From Anaerolineae bacterium (lineage in GTDB: Bacteria; Chloroflexota; Anaerolineae; Anaerolineales; Anaerolineaceae): a DNA stretch of 64,000 bases. The stretch's first letter is position 1. Each line of letters begins with the position of its first letter. The DNA lies in contig JABLXK010000003.1 of the NCBI GenBank assembly GCA_013178095.1, positions 186,001-250,000 of the forward strand, given 5' to 3'. Below are positions 33,742 through 41,267 of this stretch, piece after piece. The translations under genes and the position numbers were made by a program. Below the pieces are notes generated by a model. The model did no database searches. It had not been told where the DNA came from and saw only the letters and a list, made by a program, of their open reading frames with translations.

Positions 33742-34638
33742 ATGAAATCTAGAATTGGATTCATCGGTCTGGGGATCATGGGCCGTCACATGTCCCGCCA
33801 TCTGATCAAGGCAGGGTATGCATTGAGCGTTTATGACCTCAACACCTCCGCGGTGGAAGAGCTGGTGGGCCAGGGGGCAACTGCTTGCGCCAATTGCCGC
33901 GAAGTCGCGGCAGCCAGCGACGTGGTGATCTCGATGGTGCCGGATTCACCCGACGTGGAAAAGGTGGCCCTGGGCGAGAACGGACTGATTGAAGCAGCCC
34001 GTTCCGGTTTGATCTACATCGACATGAGCACCATCGCGCCGGCTGTTTCGCAAAAAGTGGCGGCAACTCTGGGAGCGAAGGGCGTGCGCTGCCTGGATGC
34101 GCCGGTCAGCGGGGGTGAAACCGGCGCGCTGAATGCCAGCCTTTCAATCATGGTCGGCGGTGATGAAGGATTGTTCCGGGAAATGCTGCCGGTCTTCGAA
34201 GTGATGGGTAAAACCATCACGTATTGCGGCAAGAACGGCGCCGGCCAGACTGTGAAAGCCTGCAACCAAATCCAGGTTGCCATGAATTTCATCGGGCTGG
34301 CCGAGGCGCTGGTGTTGGGAACCAAGGCTGGGGTGGACCCGGCGGTGATCCTAAAGGTGTTGCAAGGCGGTTATGCGCAGACGCGCGTGATGGACGTGCG
34401 CGGACCGAAGATCATCAAGGGTGAATTCGAACCCGGTTTTAAAAGCAAACTCCATTTCAAGGATTTGAACATTATCATGGATACCGCTCGGGATTTAAAA
34501 GTGCCGCTGCCGGCATCGACGGTCGCGCACGAATTGTTCAGCGCCATGCTGTCCAGCGGCCGGGGCGAATTGGATCACTCGGCAGTCATCCAGGTTTTGG
34601 AGGGTATGGCGGGTGTGGAAGCCAGGAGCCGCCAGTAG
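33742..34638 (+). CDS. 3-hydroxyisobutyrate dehydrogenase-family reductase, tartronate-semialdehyde-reductase-like
   Basis: A 298-residue beta-hydroxyacid dehydrogenase. The N-terminal GFIGLGIMGRHM is the Rossmann nucleotide site, DAPVSGGETGAL (119-130) the carboxylate-binding loop, and Lys172 in VKACNQ the catalytic base. The SGG loop matches enzymes acting on small carboxylates such as tartronate semialdehyde (GarR/GlxR) and differs from the sulfonate-type loop of YihU. An AAAGG Shine-Dalgarno precedes the ATG. As last gene of the cluster it could reduce tartronate semialdehyde to glycerate. Methylmalonate- or succinate-semialdehyde-related substrates remain possible. Confidence 0.85.
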   Translation: MKSRIGFIGLGIMGRHMSRHLIKAGYALSVYDLNTSAVEELVGQGATACANCREVAAASDVVISMVPDSPDVEKVALGENGLIEAARSGLIYIDMSTIAPAVSQKVAATLGAKGVRCLDAPVSGGETGALNASLSIMVGGDEGLFREMLPVFEVMGKTITYCGKNGAGQTVKACNQIQVAMNFIGLAEALVLGTKAGVDPAVILKVLQGGYAQTRVMDVRGPKIIKGEFEPGFKSKLHFKDLNIIMDTARDLKVPLPASTVAHELFSAMLSSGRGELDHSAVIQVLEGMAGVEARSRQ

Positions 34639-34715
34639 CGCGCCGCCAGAGAAAATCATGCAAAACCGCTGTATTTTAAACGCCCGGGGGAGATCGATTA
34701 GTATATAATTCGCAC

Positions 34716-34780
34716 TTGGATTGTTGCTAAAACAATCTTACGCAGACAGGACCCTGAGGTTGGCTCAGGGTTCTGTTTTT
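34716..34780 (+). ncRNA. Candidate small transcript with two hairpins
   Basis: A TATAAT box at 34704-34709 is followed by a hairpin (34718-34738, GGATTGTT/AACAATCT) and then a terminator hairpin with five T, suggesting a transcript of about 65 bases. There is no recognisable -35 box and no known RNA family match, so this is only a candidate; the terminator may simply belong to the gene upstream. Confidence 0.2.
34746..34780 (+). terminator. Intrinsic terminator at the end of the catabolic cluster
   Basis: ACAGGACCCTGAG pairs with CTCAGGGTTCTGT (one G-U pair) around a 5-base loop and is followed by TTTTT. It ends the rightward cluster just before the convergent PH-domain gene. Confidence 0.8.
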
Positions 34781-35684
34781 AAAGGACAAAGAAAAAGATC
34801 AACAGGAGAAATGAAAGCGGCAGGATCAGGGAGGATGCGAAAATGAAATAAGAGGCGGTTCTAAATCCTTCCTTTCTGAAAAAATATGCTCCTGCCGCCG
34901 CATCCAGGAAGAGCATTAGCAAGGAAAAAAGCGGCAATAGCAGCAGACGGTCGGACGGCGAAGATTCAATAGCCTCGGCGGCTGGATTGAAACCCAGCGT
35001 GATCGTATCGCGGACCGGGATGATGAAACTGACTGCCAGCAACAATCCAATGGATAAAACCATTGCGCCCAGCGTGAAACTGCGCGCGTATTTGTCTTTG
35101 AGGATACCGGTCAGCAGCAGTTCGACATTGGCTGAATGCGGTTGAATGGGGGCAATTGAACCCATTTCAATGAAACGGTTGAAGGTTCGTTGAAATCCTT
35201 TCAGGTCAGCCGGAGAAATGACCAGAACTTTGGTTTTGCAGGCGATCAGGACCAGGCTGCTGGAATCGGAAGCAACAAATTCCAACTTGCCCAGTTCCTC
35301 GGAGTATTGAACCCCGATGATCGATCCCTGAACACTGTAACGGGGCAATGGAATTTCATAAGGCATTTCATCGGCCGGCCGCAGCCATTCGATTTCCTGC
35401 ATGGGAATATCTTCCGTGCGCAGCCCCCATTGGATATGCAGCCCCTCCCGATCAATCACGTATTTCGCGCGCAGCAGACTGAAGAGACGGTAAAGCAGCA
35501 GGGGGATGGGGAGGAAAGCGCCAACACAACCGACCAGGTACAGGATGAAGAAACCGCGCAACTCCTGCGCGAGCGCCAGCAGCAGGAATCCGGCGCTGGC
35601 TGCCGTAAAGAGTAGTAAAAGTCCGGCGTGCAGGATCACGCCGCGCTGCCGGGCTGGAACGAATTCCTGAAGCGGGTCAGCCAT
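34779..35684 (-). CDS. Membrane protein with bacterial PH-like domain
   Basis: A 301-residue protein with two N-terminal transmembrane helices (about residues 17-68), a soluble part (about 70-180) that looks like a bacterial pleckstrin-homology domain (YVIDREGLHIQWGLRTEDIP is the usual strand start), and three C-terminal helices ending in LSFLLLIFFFVL. No enzymatic motif is visible. Similar proteins are common and uncharacterised. It is the last gene of a minus-strand run of envelope genes, 18 bases after the aminotransferase gene; a functional link is possible but not shown. Confidence 0.6.
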   Translation of the reverse strand: MADPLQEFVPARQRGVILHAGLLLLFTAASAGFLLLALAQELRGFFILYLVGCVGAFLPIPLLLYRLFSLLRAKYVIDREGLHIQWGLRTEDIPMQEIEWLRPADEMPYEIPLPRYSVQGSIIGVQYSEELGKLEFVASDSSSLVLIACKTKVLVISPADLKGFQRTFNRFIEMGSIAPIQPHSANVELLLTGILKDKYARSFTLGAMVLSIGLLLAVSFIIPVRDTITLGFNPAAEAIESSPSDRLLLLPLFSLLMLFLDAAAGAYFFRKEGFRTASYFIFASSLILPLSFLLLIFFFVL

Positions 35685-35702
35685 AACGATACGCGTTCAT
35701 TC

Positions 35703-36893
35703 TCAACCCGCCGCGCACTTTTCGATCTTTTCACATACCAGTGCCACCTGATCTTCGGTCATGCAGCTTGAAAAAGGCAGCGCCAGGCCGCGCCGGCCCA
35801 GGTCTTCGGTAACGGGAAAATCTCCCTCGCGGTAGCCGAATTTATCGGCGATATAAGGCTGAAGGTGGATGGGCAGGAAATACGGCCGTACCGGAATCCC
35901 TTCGGCTTCCAAAGCAGCGGCGAAGCGGTCGCGCTGCAGGGGGGCTTTGGCGCGGATGACGTATACAAACCAGCTCATGCGCGTGGTTTCCGGCCCGACG
36001 TAAGGCAATTCGATGGCTGGGATGGCTGCCAACCGGCGGTTATAAAGCTGCGCCACGCGGTTGCGCCGGTCGATCAGTGCATCGATACGGCTCATCTGGG
36101 AAACGCCCAGGGCGGAACTCATCTCGTCCAGGCGGTAGTTGTAGCCCAGGTGGGTGTGCTGCAGCCAGGTGTCGCCTTGCGCGCGGCCCTGGTTGCGCAG
36201 CGAGGCCATGTACTCGGCCGCCTGATCGTCATTGGTGACGATGATGCCGCCCTCGCCGGTGGTGATCTGTTTATTGGGGTAGAAAGCAAACACACCGTAA
36301 TCGCCGAACAAACCGGCGCGCCGGCCTTTATATTCGGCTCCCAGCGCTTCGCAGGAATCCTCGATTAATTTCAGGTTGTATTGATCGGCGACCTTGCGGA
36401 TGGCGTCGTAATTGGCGGGCTGGCCGAAAACGTCCACCGCCAGAATGGCGCGCAATTTGCCGTGTGCTTCTGCTCCCTTGCGCGGCAGCCATTTGCGCAT
36501 GCGGGCCGGGTCGCCGCTGGTCAGGTCGGCTGCGGCTTCAGCGAGCTTTTTTACATCCATATTCCCGCTGGCGGGGTCCACGTCCACGAAAACGGGGATG
36601 GCGTTATCGTACAGGATCACGTTGGTTGAGGAGACGAACGAAAATGGCGTGGTCAGGACCAGGTCGCCGGGTTGAATGCCGGCTGCCCGCATGCACAGGT
36701 GCAAACCGCTGGTGCCGGAATTGACCGCGATGGCATGGCGGGCGCCGCTGTAGGCGCAGATGCTCTTCTCGAATTCGACCACGCGCGGGCCAATGCTCAG
36801 GGAGGTGGTTCGCAGGACATCCAGAACGGCCTGGCGGTCGCTTTCATCGATTTCGGGGCTGGACATGGGGACAAGGTATTTGGATTCTGCCAT
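35703..36893 (-). CDS. DegT/DnrJ/EryC1/StrS-family sugar aminotransferase
   Basis: A 396-residue PLP enzyme that transfers an amino group to a nucleotide keto-sugar. The PLP Lys is predicted in FYPNKQITTGEGGIIVTN. AVNSGTSGLHLCMRA is the phosphate-binding region, and VDVFGQPANYDAI with EDSCEALGAEYKG completes the active site. Such enzymes make bacillosamine, perosamine or similar amino-sugars for surface glycans. A NeuD/PglD-like acyltransferase gene two genes upstream would N-acylate the product, making a two-step pathway. The bactofilin gene between them is unexpected in that setting. Confidence 0.9.
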   Translation of the reverse strand: MAESKYLVPMSSPEIDESDRQAVLDVLRTTSLSIGPRVVEFEKSICAYSGARHAIAVNSGTSGLHLCMRAAGIQPGDLVLTTPFSFVSSTNVILYDNAIPVFVDVDPASGNMDVKKLAEAAADLTSGDPARMRKWLPRKGAEAHGKLRAILAVDVFGQPANYDAIRKVADQYNLKLIEDSCEALGAEYKGRRAGLFGDYGVFAFYPNKQITTGEGGIIVTNDDQAAEYMASLRNQGRAQGDTWLQHTHLGYNYRLDEMSSALGVSQMSRIDALIDRRNRVAQLYNRRLAAIPAIELPYVGPETTRMSWFVYVIRAKAPLQRDRFAAALEAEGIPVRPYFLPIHLQPYIADKFGYREGDFPVTEDLGRRGLALPFSSCMTEDQVALVCEKIEKCAAG

Positions 36894-36975
36894 TTTGTGA
36901 CTTTCGCTTGATTTGGTAAGGTAGGTGTTTCGAGCAAATTATAGCATCAGCGCGCGCTCAGCCGCGCAGGATGGC

Positions 36976-37434
36976 TTATTCGTCTTCCGCTTGCGTTTCA
37001 TCCGCTGAGGATTCGACTTCAGCGGAGTTTTCTTCGGGGATTCCTTCGTCTTCGAGCTGCAGATCGACCTGATCTTCCATGGTCACCTGGCCGCGCAGGA
37101 AAGCGCCTTCCTCAGTGGAAAAAGCGGAGACGATCACGTTGCCCCACACGCGCCCGGTGCTGCGGATCTCCAGTTTGTCGGCAGTGATGCTGCCGTGCAC
37201 GGCGCCGGCCACGATAACGGAGTTGGCGCGCACGTTCTCGCAGGTGACCTTGCCGGATTCACCCACCACCACCAGGCCATGCAGGGCGATCTCGCCTTCG
37301 AAGATACCTTCGATGCGCACGCCGCCGCGGCCGCTGATGCGTCCGTGCCAACTGATGCCTTCCCCTAAAACGGAAGTAACACGCTCAATTTGGGCTGGGG
37401 CAGCCTGGTTGGTACTGGTTGGTCGTTTGAACAT
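36976..37434 (-). CDS. Bactofilin (polymer-forming cytoskeletal protein)
   Basis: A 152-residue bactofilin. The central part (about residues 22-118) is a right-handed beta-helix of hydrophobic/Gly repeats (ISWHGRISGRGGVRIEG, EIALHGLVVVGESG, NSVIVAGAVHGSITA). A short polar N-terminus and an acidic Glu/Asp-rich tail flank it. Bactofilins self-assemble without nucleotide into filaments on the inner membrane and place cell-wall or envelope enzymes. Here the gene lies two bases after a sugar acyltransferase and 82 bases before a sugar aminotransferase, so a scaffold for a glycan pathway is plausible but inferred. Confidence 0.88.
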   Translation of the reverse strand: MFKRPTSTNQAAPAQIERVTSVLGEGISWHGRISGRGGVRIEGIFEGEIALHGLVVVGESGKVTCENVRANSVIVAGAVHGSITADKLEIRSTGRVWGNVIVSAFSTEEGAFLRGQVTMEDQVDLQLEDEGIPEENSAEVESSADETQAEDE

Positions 37435-37436
37435 AA

Positions 37437-38144
37437 CTAAGCGGTTAATTCCTTTTTCTTTTCAGGATCGTAAGGCGGCCAGATGGCGCCGGCGTACACG
37501 CGCGTCCCGGCCGGGACGTCTTTTTTAATGGTTGCGCCGTTGCCGATGCGGCACTCGCGCCCGACGCGCACGCCGATGTTGACGGTGGCGTTCATGCCGA
37601 TTTGAGCGAAATCTTCGATGATCACTTCGCCGGCGGTCATCGCGCCGGGCGAAAGGCTGGTGCAGACGCCCAGTACGCAGTCGTGCGAGACGACCACCGA
37701 GTTATTGATCAAGGTGCCCATGCCCACCACCGCGTTACCGCTGACGTAGCTCATGGCCAGCACCAGCACGCCCGCCTCCAGGCGCGCGCTGGGATCCACG
37801 TGGGCGGTGGGGTGTACGATGGCCGGGCAGACGAAACCGGCATCCGCCAGTTGGTTGAAGACATTCAGACGGACCTTGTAATTACCGATGCCGCCCACAG
37901 AGTTCACCGCCAGGCGCACCCCGCTTTGATAAAGCTCGGGCAGCAGTTCGGCGCCGCCCAGCACGGGCGAACCAATCACGTCGGTGCCTTTGGGCAGGTT
38001 GTCGTCGATGATGCCGACGATCTGGTAGCAGCCCAGCACGCGCACGGATTCAATGATCATCTTGCTCAAGCCTCCGCCGCCGTAGATGATGACCTTGCTG
38101 GCGTCGAAGGCGAATTTTGGATAAATGTTTGCTTCTTCTGACAT
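37437..38144 (-). CDS. NeuD/PglD-like sugar O/N-acyltransferase
   Basis: A 235-residue protein with an N-terminal nucleotide-sugar-binding Rossmann-like part (KVIIYGGGGLSKMIIES) and a C-terminal left-handed beta-helix of hexapeptide repeats (ARLEAGVLVLAMSYVSGNAVVG to RECRIGNGATIKKDVPAG, by key blocks). The conserved His of the family lies in VVSHDCVLGV. It would acetylate an amino-sugar nucleotide made by the DegT-type enzyme downstream. The gap to the bactofilin start is two bases, so the two are coupled. Confidence 0.85.
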   Translation of the reverse strand: MSEEANIYPKFAFDASKVIIYGGGGLSKMIIESVRVLGCYQIVGIIDDNLPKGTDVIGSPVLGGAELLPELYQSGVRLAVNSVGGIGNYKVRLNVFNQLADAGFVCPAIVHPTAHVDPSARLEAGVLVLAMSYVSGNAVVGMGTLINNSVVVSHDCVLGVCTSLSPGAMTAGEVIIEDFAQIGMNATVNIGVRVGRECRIGNGATIKKDVPAGTRVYAGAIWPPYDPEKKKELTA

Positions 38145-38174
38145 GGTTTAACCTGCCTGGATAGATTATATCCT

Positions 38175-38783
38175 CTAAATGCCGGGCATGCTTCGTATCG
38201 CTTCGGGAGCGGCCAGAAAACGCCAGGGCAGGCTGACCCAGGGTTCGCCGGAATACTGGATGCCGATGCGCGGGGTTTGTTTCACCAATTCATCGCGGAT
38301 TTGCAGGCCTTTTTCAATGGTCAAACCGCTGCGCGGGTCGCACAAATCGGCGCCATTCAAACTGCGGTCGATTTCCAGCGCTTTGGTCAGCTTGGCCGGG
38401 CCGTCGCACCAATGGGCTTCGGGTACACCCCCGCGTTTCTGGCGGATGAAATCGAGGTTCTCGGTCGGCAGGATGGCGCGGATCAGCACTGCGGCCGGGT
38501 AGCCGGCCGGCGCGCACACGCAGTTCAACATCCAGTGCATGCCGTAGGTGAAATAGACGTAGGCGCGGCCGCCGGATTCATACATCATGCGGTTGCGTTC
38601 GGTCAGCCCGCTGCGGGCGTGGCAGGCTTGATCCTGCTCGCCGTCGTAGGCTTCCGTTTCCAGAATGATGCCGGCGATGCGCTGGCCGGCGATCGTGCGC
38701 ACCAGGCGCTGCCCCAATAAATTGCGGGCGGCCTGCTGGACGGGTTGCAGATAGAAATCGCGTGGGAGGATTTCAGCTTTCAA
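38175..38783 (-). CDS. 3-methyladenine DNA glycosylase (AAG/MPG family)
   Basis: A 202-residue alkylpurine DNA glycosylase that removes 3-methyladenine and related damaged purines. ILETEAYDGEQDQACHA contains the catalytic Glu, and GRAYVYFTYGMHWMLNCV contains the Tyr-rich base-flipping pocket. The length is normal. The only in-frame start in the family position is TTG, with no good Shine-Dalgarno and a stop five codons upstream, 12 bases after the upstream gene ends; coupling to that gene is likely. Its presence in an envelope run is probably incidental. Confidence 0.92.
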   Translation of the reverse strand: MKAEILPRDFYLQPVQQAARNLLGQRLVRTIAGQRIAGIILETEAYDGEQDQACHARSGLTERNRMMYESGGRAYVYFTYGMHWMLNCVCAPAGYPAAVLIRAILPTENLDFIRQKRGGVPEAHWCDGPAKLTKALEIDRSLNGADLCDPRSGLTIEKGLQIRDELVKQTPRIGIQYSGEPWVSLPWRFLAAPEAIRSMPGI

Positions 38784-38795
38784 AAAACCCGCCCA

Positions 38796-40811
38796 TTATT
38801 CCGCTTGCGAAAAGGCCTGCCGGCAGACAACCTCGTCGAGTATTTCCGGGCGCGGCACCAGCAGCTCGACGCCGACTTGCGCGGAAGTATAAACAGGCTG
38901 ATAGGTGCACATCAGCGGTACGGTAACCCATTTCACGTAAGCGTCATTTTCCTGGCCGAACGAGGATTCGGAGCCGCGAATGATGTAATTGCCGGGTTCA
39001 TTAACGATCAGAGCAAAACGCCCGGCCGCCAGGTCTTGGTAGAATCCCCGGAAATACGGACCGTTATCGGCCATGGCCTGATCCATCAGGTATTTTTTCT
39101 CGTAATCGCTGACAAGCGCCACGTCCTTGACCATTCCGAAAGTCAGCAACTGGCGTTGGTCCATGAACAGGATTTCGCCTTTATCCTTGTATTCCGCCAC
39201 GCTCTTTTTGATCATATCCAGGGCTTCGTCTGTGGAGGTCGCATCAGGCAGGCTCAGGCGCGCGCCGCCGCGCAATTCGAAGGTGACCGGCGCTGCCAGC
39301 GCGATGCACAGCAGGGCGGTCAGAATAGGCTTGCCTTTGACACTGAAGCCGGATTTGCGCACGGAATCCAAAGCGGCCGCGGCAATCATGACCAGCGTCA
39401 CCAGAAAATTGTCCAGATTGTGCAGGTTGCTGCCCCCGCCGATCTTCACGCTGGCGATCAGGCCGGTGGCCAGGTAAGCGCCGGCGATGATCAGCATGGA
39501 CAAGCCCTGCATCCAGTTGATTTTCCAGGCGCGCGCAGCCAGCAGGGCAGCCAGGACCACAACGACCGGCAGTGCCGCCCACAACAAGCCGTACAGGATG
39601 CCTGGCGGAAAAGTGGGATTCGGCAGCAGCCTTTCCCACAGCAGCGGCTGGCGGGTGGCGGAGCCGACCACATCCGGGATCAATTTCACGGAAGAAACCG
39701 ACAGATTTTTAATGATCGACGGCAGGATCTGCCCGCCGAAGTAACCGCTGATGCCCAGCACCACTGGCTTAACCAGCTTTTTCAATCCATCCTTTGTGAA
39801 GCCAGGGTTTTCGACCGCCAGCAGCGCCAGCATGGCCGCCCACAAACCGGGGGAGTACGTCCAGGTCCAGCGGGAATATTTGGCGTAATAGGAAGCGATC
39901 ATTACCAGGATGACGCCCAGCGGCAGGGCAGCCCGGGCCGCCAGCAGCGCGATCAGGCCTGCCAGGATGAGGGGCGTGTAGATGGGGCCCTGATCGAGGA
40001 AGAGGAAGGTCCAACCGGCAAACACCAGCGCCAGGGCGAGGTTGCTGCCTTTGAGCGGTTTTTTCCAGGCGGCCGCCAGGCCCAGCAGCAGCGTGGGCAG
40101 GATCCACATCAGTTGATACCACAGGCGGAAAGCGCCGATGGACAAATTAGGGAAAAGGAATGGCAGCGCCCAGGGAACCTGCATGCCCCAGGTGATGAAG
40201 GCGTAAATCTTTTCGCCGGCCGGCACAAGGTAACGGAAACTGCCGAACAAGGTGGAATAATCAAAGAAGCGGTTGCCTTCGGACCAGTAGGTCGAGAACG
40301 GATAAGCGGTCACCTGGGCGAGTTTGAGCAGCATGACGTGAGCGCATCCGGCAGCCAGCGCCAGGCTGGCGATCGCCAATACGCTCTTTTCCGCGCCCGC
40401 ATCCGGTTTTTGGATTATTTTCACGGACAAAAGGGCAAGGCTGAAGATCAGAAAGACCTCTTCCCAATACCCGAAGGTGAAATTGGCTGGCAGCGGCAGG
40501 AACCATTTGATCAGCCCTGGCAGCAGAACAGCCAGGGCAGCGGCAGCCCACCCCAAACCGTCCGGCATTTTCGCTGATCGTTTGAGCGCGGGTGATTTTT
40601 GCTTCACCAGCATGCGGTATCCGAAAACCAGGAAGAGCGCCGCGGCGAGCACGCTGACCAGCAAAAATGCGATGAAGCGCTTTGAACTCCAGATATTCTG
40701 CGTTCCCACGTAAGCCATCACGTTGATCAGGTAAAACTCGCGGAACCCTAGGAATCCCAGGAGGCCGAACAGCCCCCATAATGAAAAGTGATACGCTTTG
40801 GTTTTAACCAT
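38796..40811 (-). CDS. Large polytopic membrane protein, GT-C-like (function unknown)
   Basis: A 671-residue integral membrane protein with about 13-15 hydrophobic segments over residues 10-500 and a soluble C-terminal domain of about 150 residues. The topology (many helices, periplasmic C-terminal domain, an acidic loop near YWSEGNRFFDYSTLFGS) resembles GT-C glycosyltransferases of the dolichyl-phosphate-sugar type, but I do not see a DxD-like motif I would trust. It is first in the minus-strand run with DNA glycosylase, acyltransferase, bactofilin and aminotransferase, consistent with glycan assembly. The long open frame on the other strand here is a by-product of its composition. Confidence 0.6.
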   Translation of the reverse strand: MVKTKAYHFSLWGLFGLLGFLGFREFYLINVMAYVGTQNIWSSKRFIAFLLVSVLAAALFLVFGYRMLVKQKSPALKRSAKMPDGLGWAAAALAVLLPGLIKWFLPLPANFTFGYWEEVFLIFSLALLSVKIIQKPDAGAEKSVLAIASLALAAGCAHVMLLKLAQVTAYPFSTYWSEGNRFFDYSTLFGSFRYLVPAGEKIYAFITWGMQVPWALPFLFPNLSIGAFRLWYQLMWILPTLLLGLAAAWKKPLKGSNLALALVFAGWTFLFLDQGPIYTPLILAGLIALLAARAALPLGVILVMIASYYAKYSRWTWTYSPGLWAAMLALLAVENPGFTKDGLKKLVKPVVLGISGYFGGQILPSIIKNLSVSSVKLIPDVVGSATRQPLLWERLLPNPTFPPGILYGLLWAALPVVVVLAALLAARAWKINWMQGLSMLIIAGAYLATGLIASVKIGGGSNLHNLDNFLVTLVMIAAAALDSVRKSGFSVKGKPILTALLCIALAAPVTFELRGGARLSLPDATSTDEALDMIKKSVAEYKDKGEILFMDQRQLLTFGMVKDVALVSDYEKKYLMDQAMADNGPYFRGFYQDLAAGRFALIVNEPGNYIIRGSESSFGQENDAYVKWVTVPLMCTYQPVYTSAQVGVELLVPRPEILDEVVCRQAFSQAE

Positions 40812-41267
40812 TGGTTTGCCAGTCTATTTTGGATGATTTCTAAAGGACAATTCTAATGTAAATTGGTTGGCAGGAGGACGTTTTTTGCATATTGAATTTT
40901 TTTAAATATGTATCATGAATGATTTACTTATGTGTATGCTTTTTTTTTAGAAGAGAACACTTTTGGCTAGAGTATTAATTTATTCAACTTCCATTTACTC
41001 GAGAATTTGAATTACTTTTCTATGCAGATTCGGGAATTCAACAAGAATAACAAGAAATGTCTATATAAATTAAAGAATAGGAAAATTTAATATTAAATAA
41101 TCTTATTTATAGCCCGTTATACTTGTATCTTGTTATTTATCGTGCAATAATTCAATAGTCAAAAAAAGGGATTAAGGGGTGAGAGTTAGTAAAGAAAGGA
41201 GGTTACCCAACTCATTATTTTACAGCCACTTTTTAAGCGTCACAAAATCTAATCAAGAGGTGAGGAA
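40812..41267. other. AT-rich intergenic region
   Basis: This 456-base divergent gap is strikingly AT-rich compared with the flanks and contains no coding frame of note. It must hold the promoters of the membrane-protein gene (minus) and the CHAP gene (plus). A GAAAGGAGG sequence at 41193-41201 is too far from the CHAP start to be its ribosome site. I see no clear operator or RNA family. Confidence 0.5.

Noticed and set aside
31100..34638. A sulfoglycolysis (transaldolase type) module, suggested by the transaldolase, SauS-like dehydrogenase and YihU-sized reductase
   Set aside because: The reductase has the carboxylate-type SGG loop rather than the sulfonate-type loop, no sulfoquinovosidase or sulfonate exporter is present, and the upstream genes fit inositol-type chemistry better.
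38745..40577. A 610-codon open frame on the plus strand opposite the large membrane protein gene
   Set aside because: Its translation is Gln/Gly/Arg-rich without any domain, while the opposite strand encodes a clear polytopic membrane protein with normal hydrophobic segments. It is a composition artefact of a GC-rich gene.
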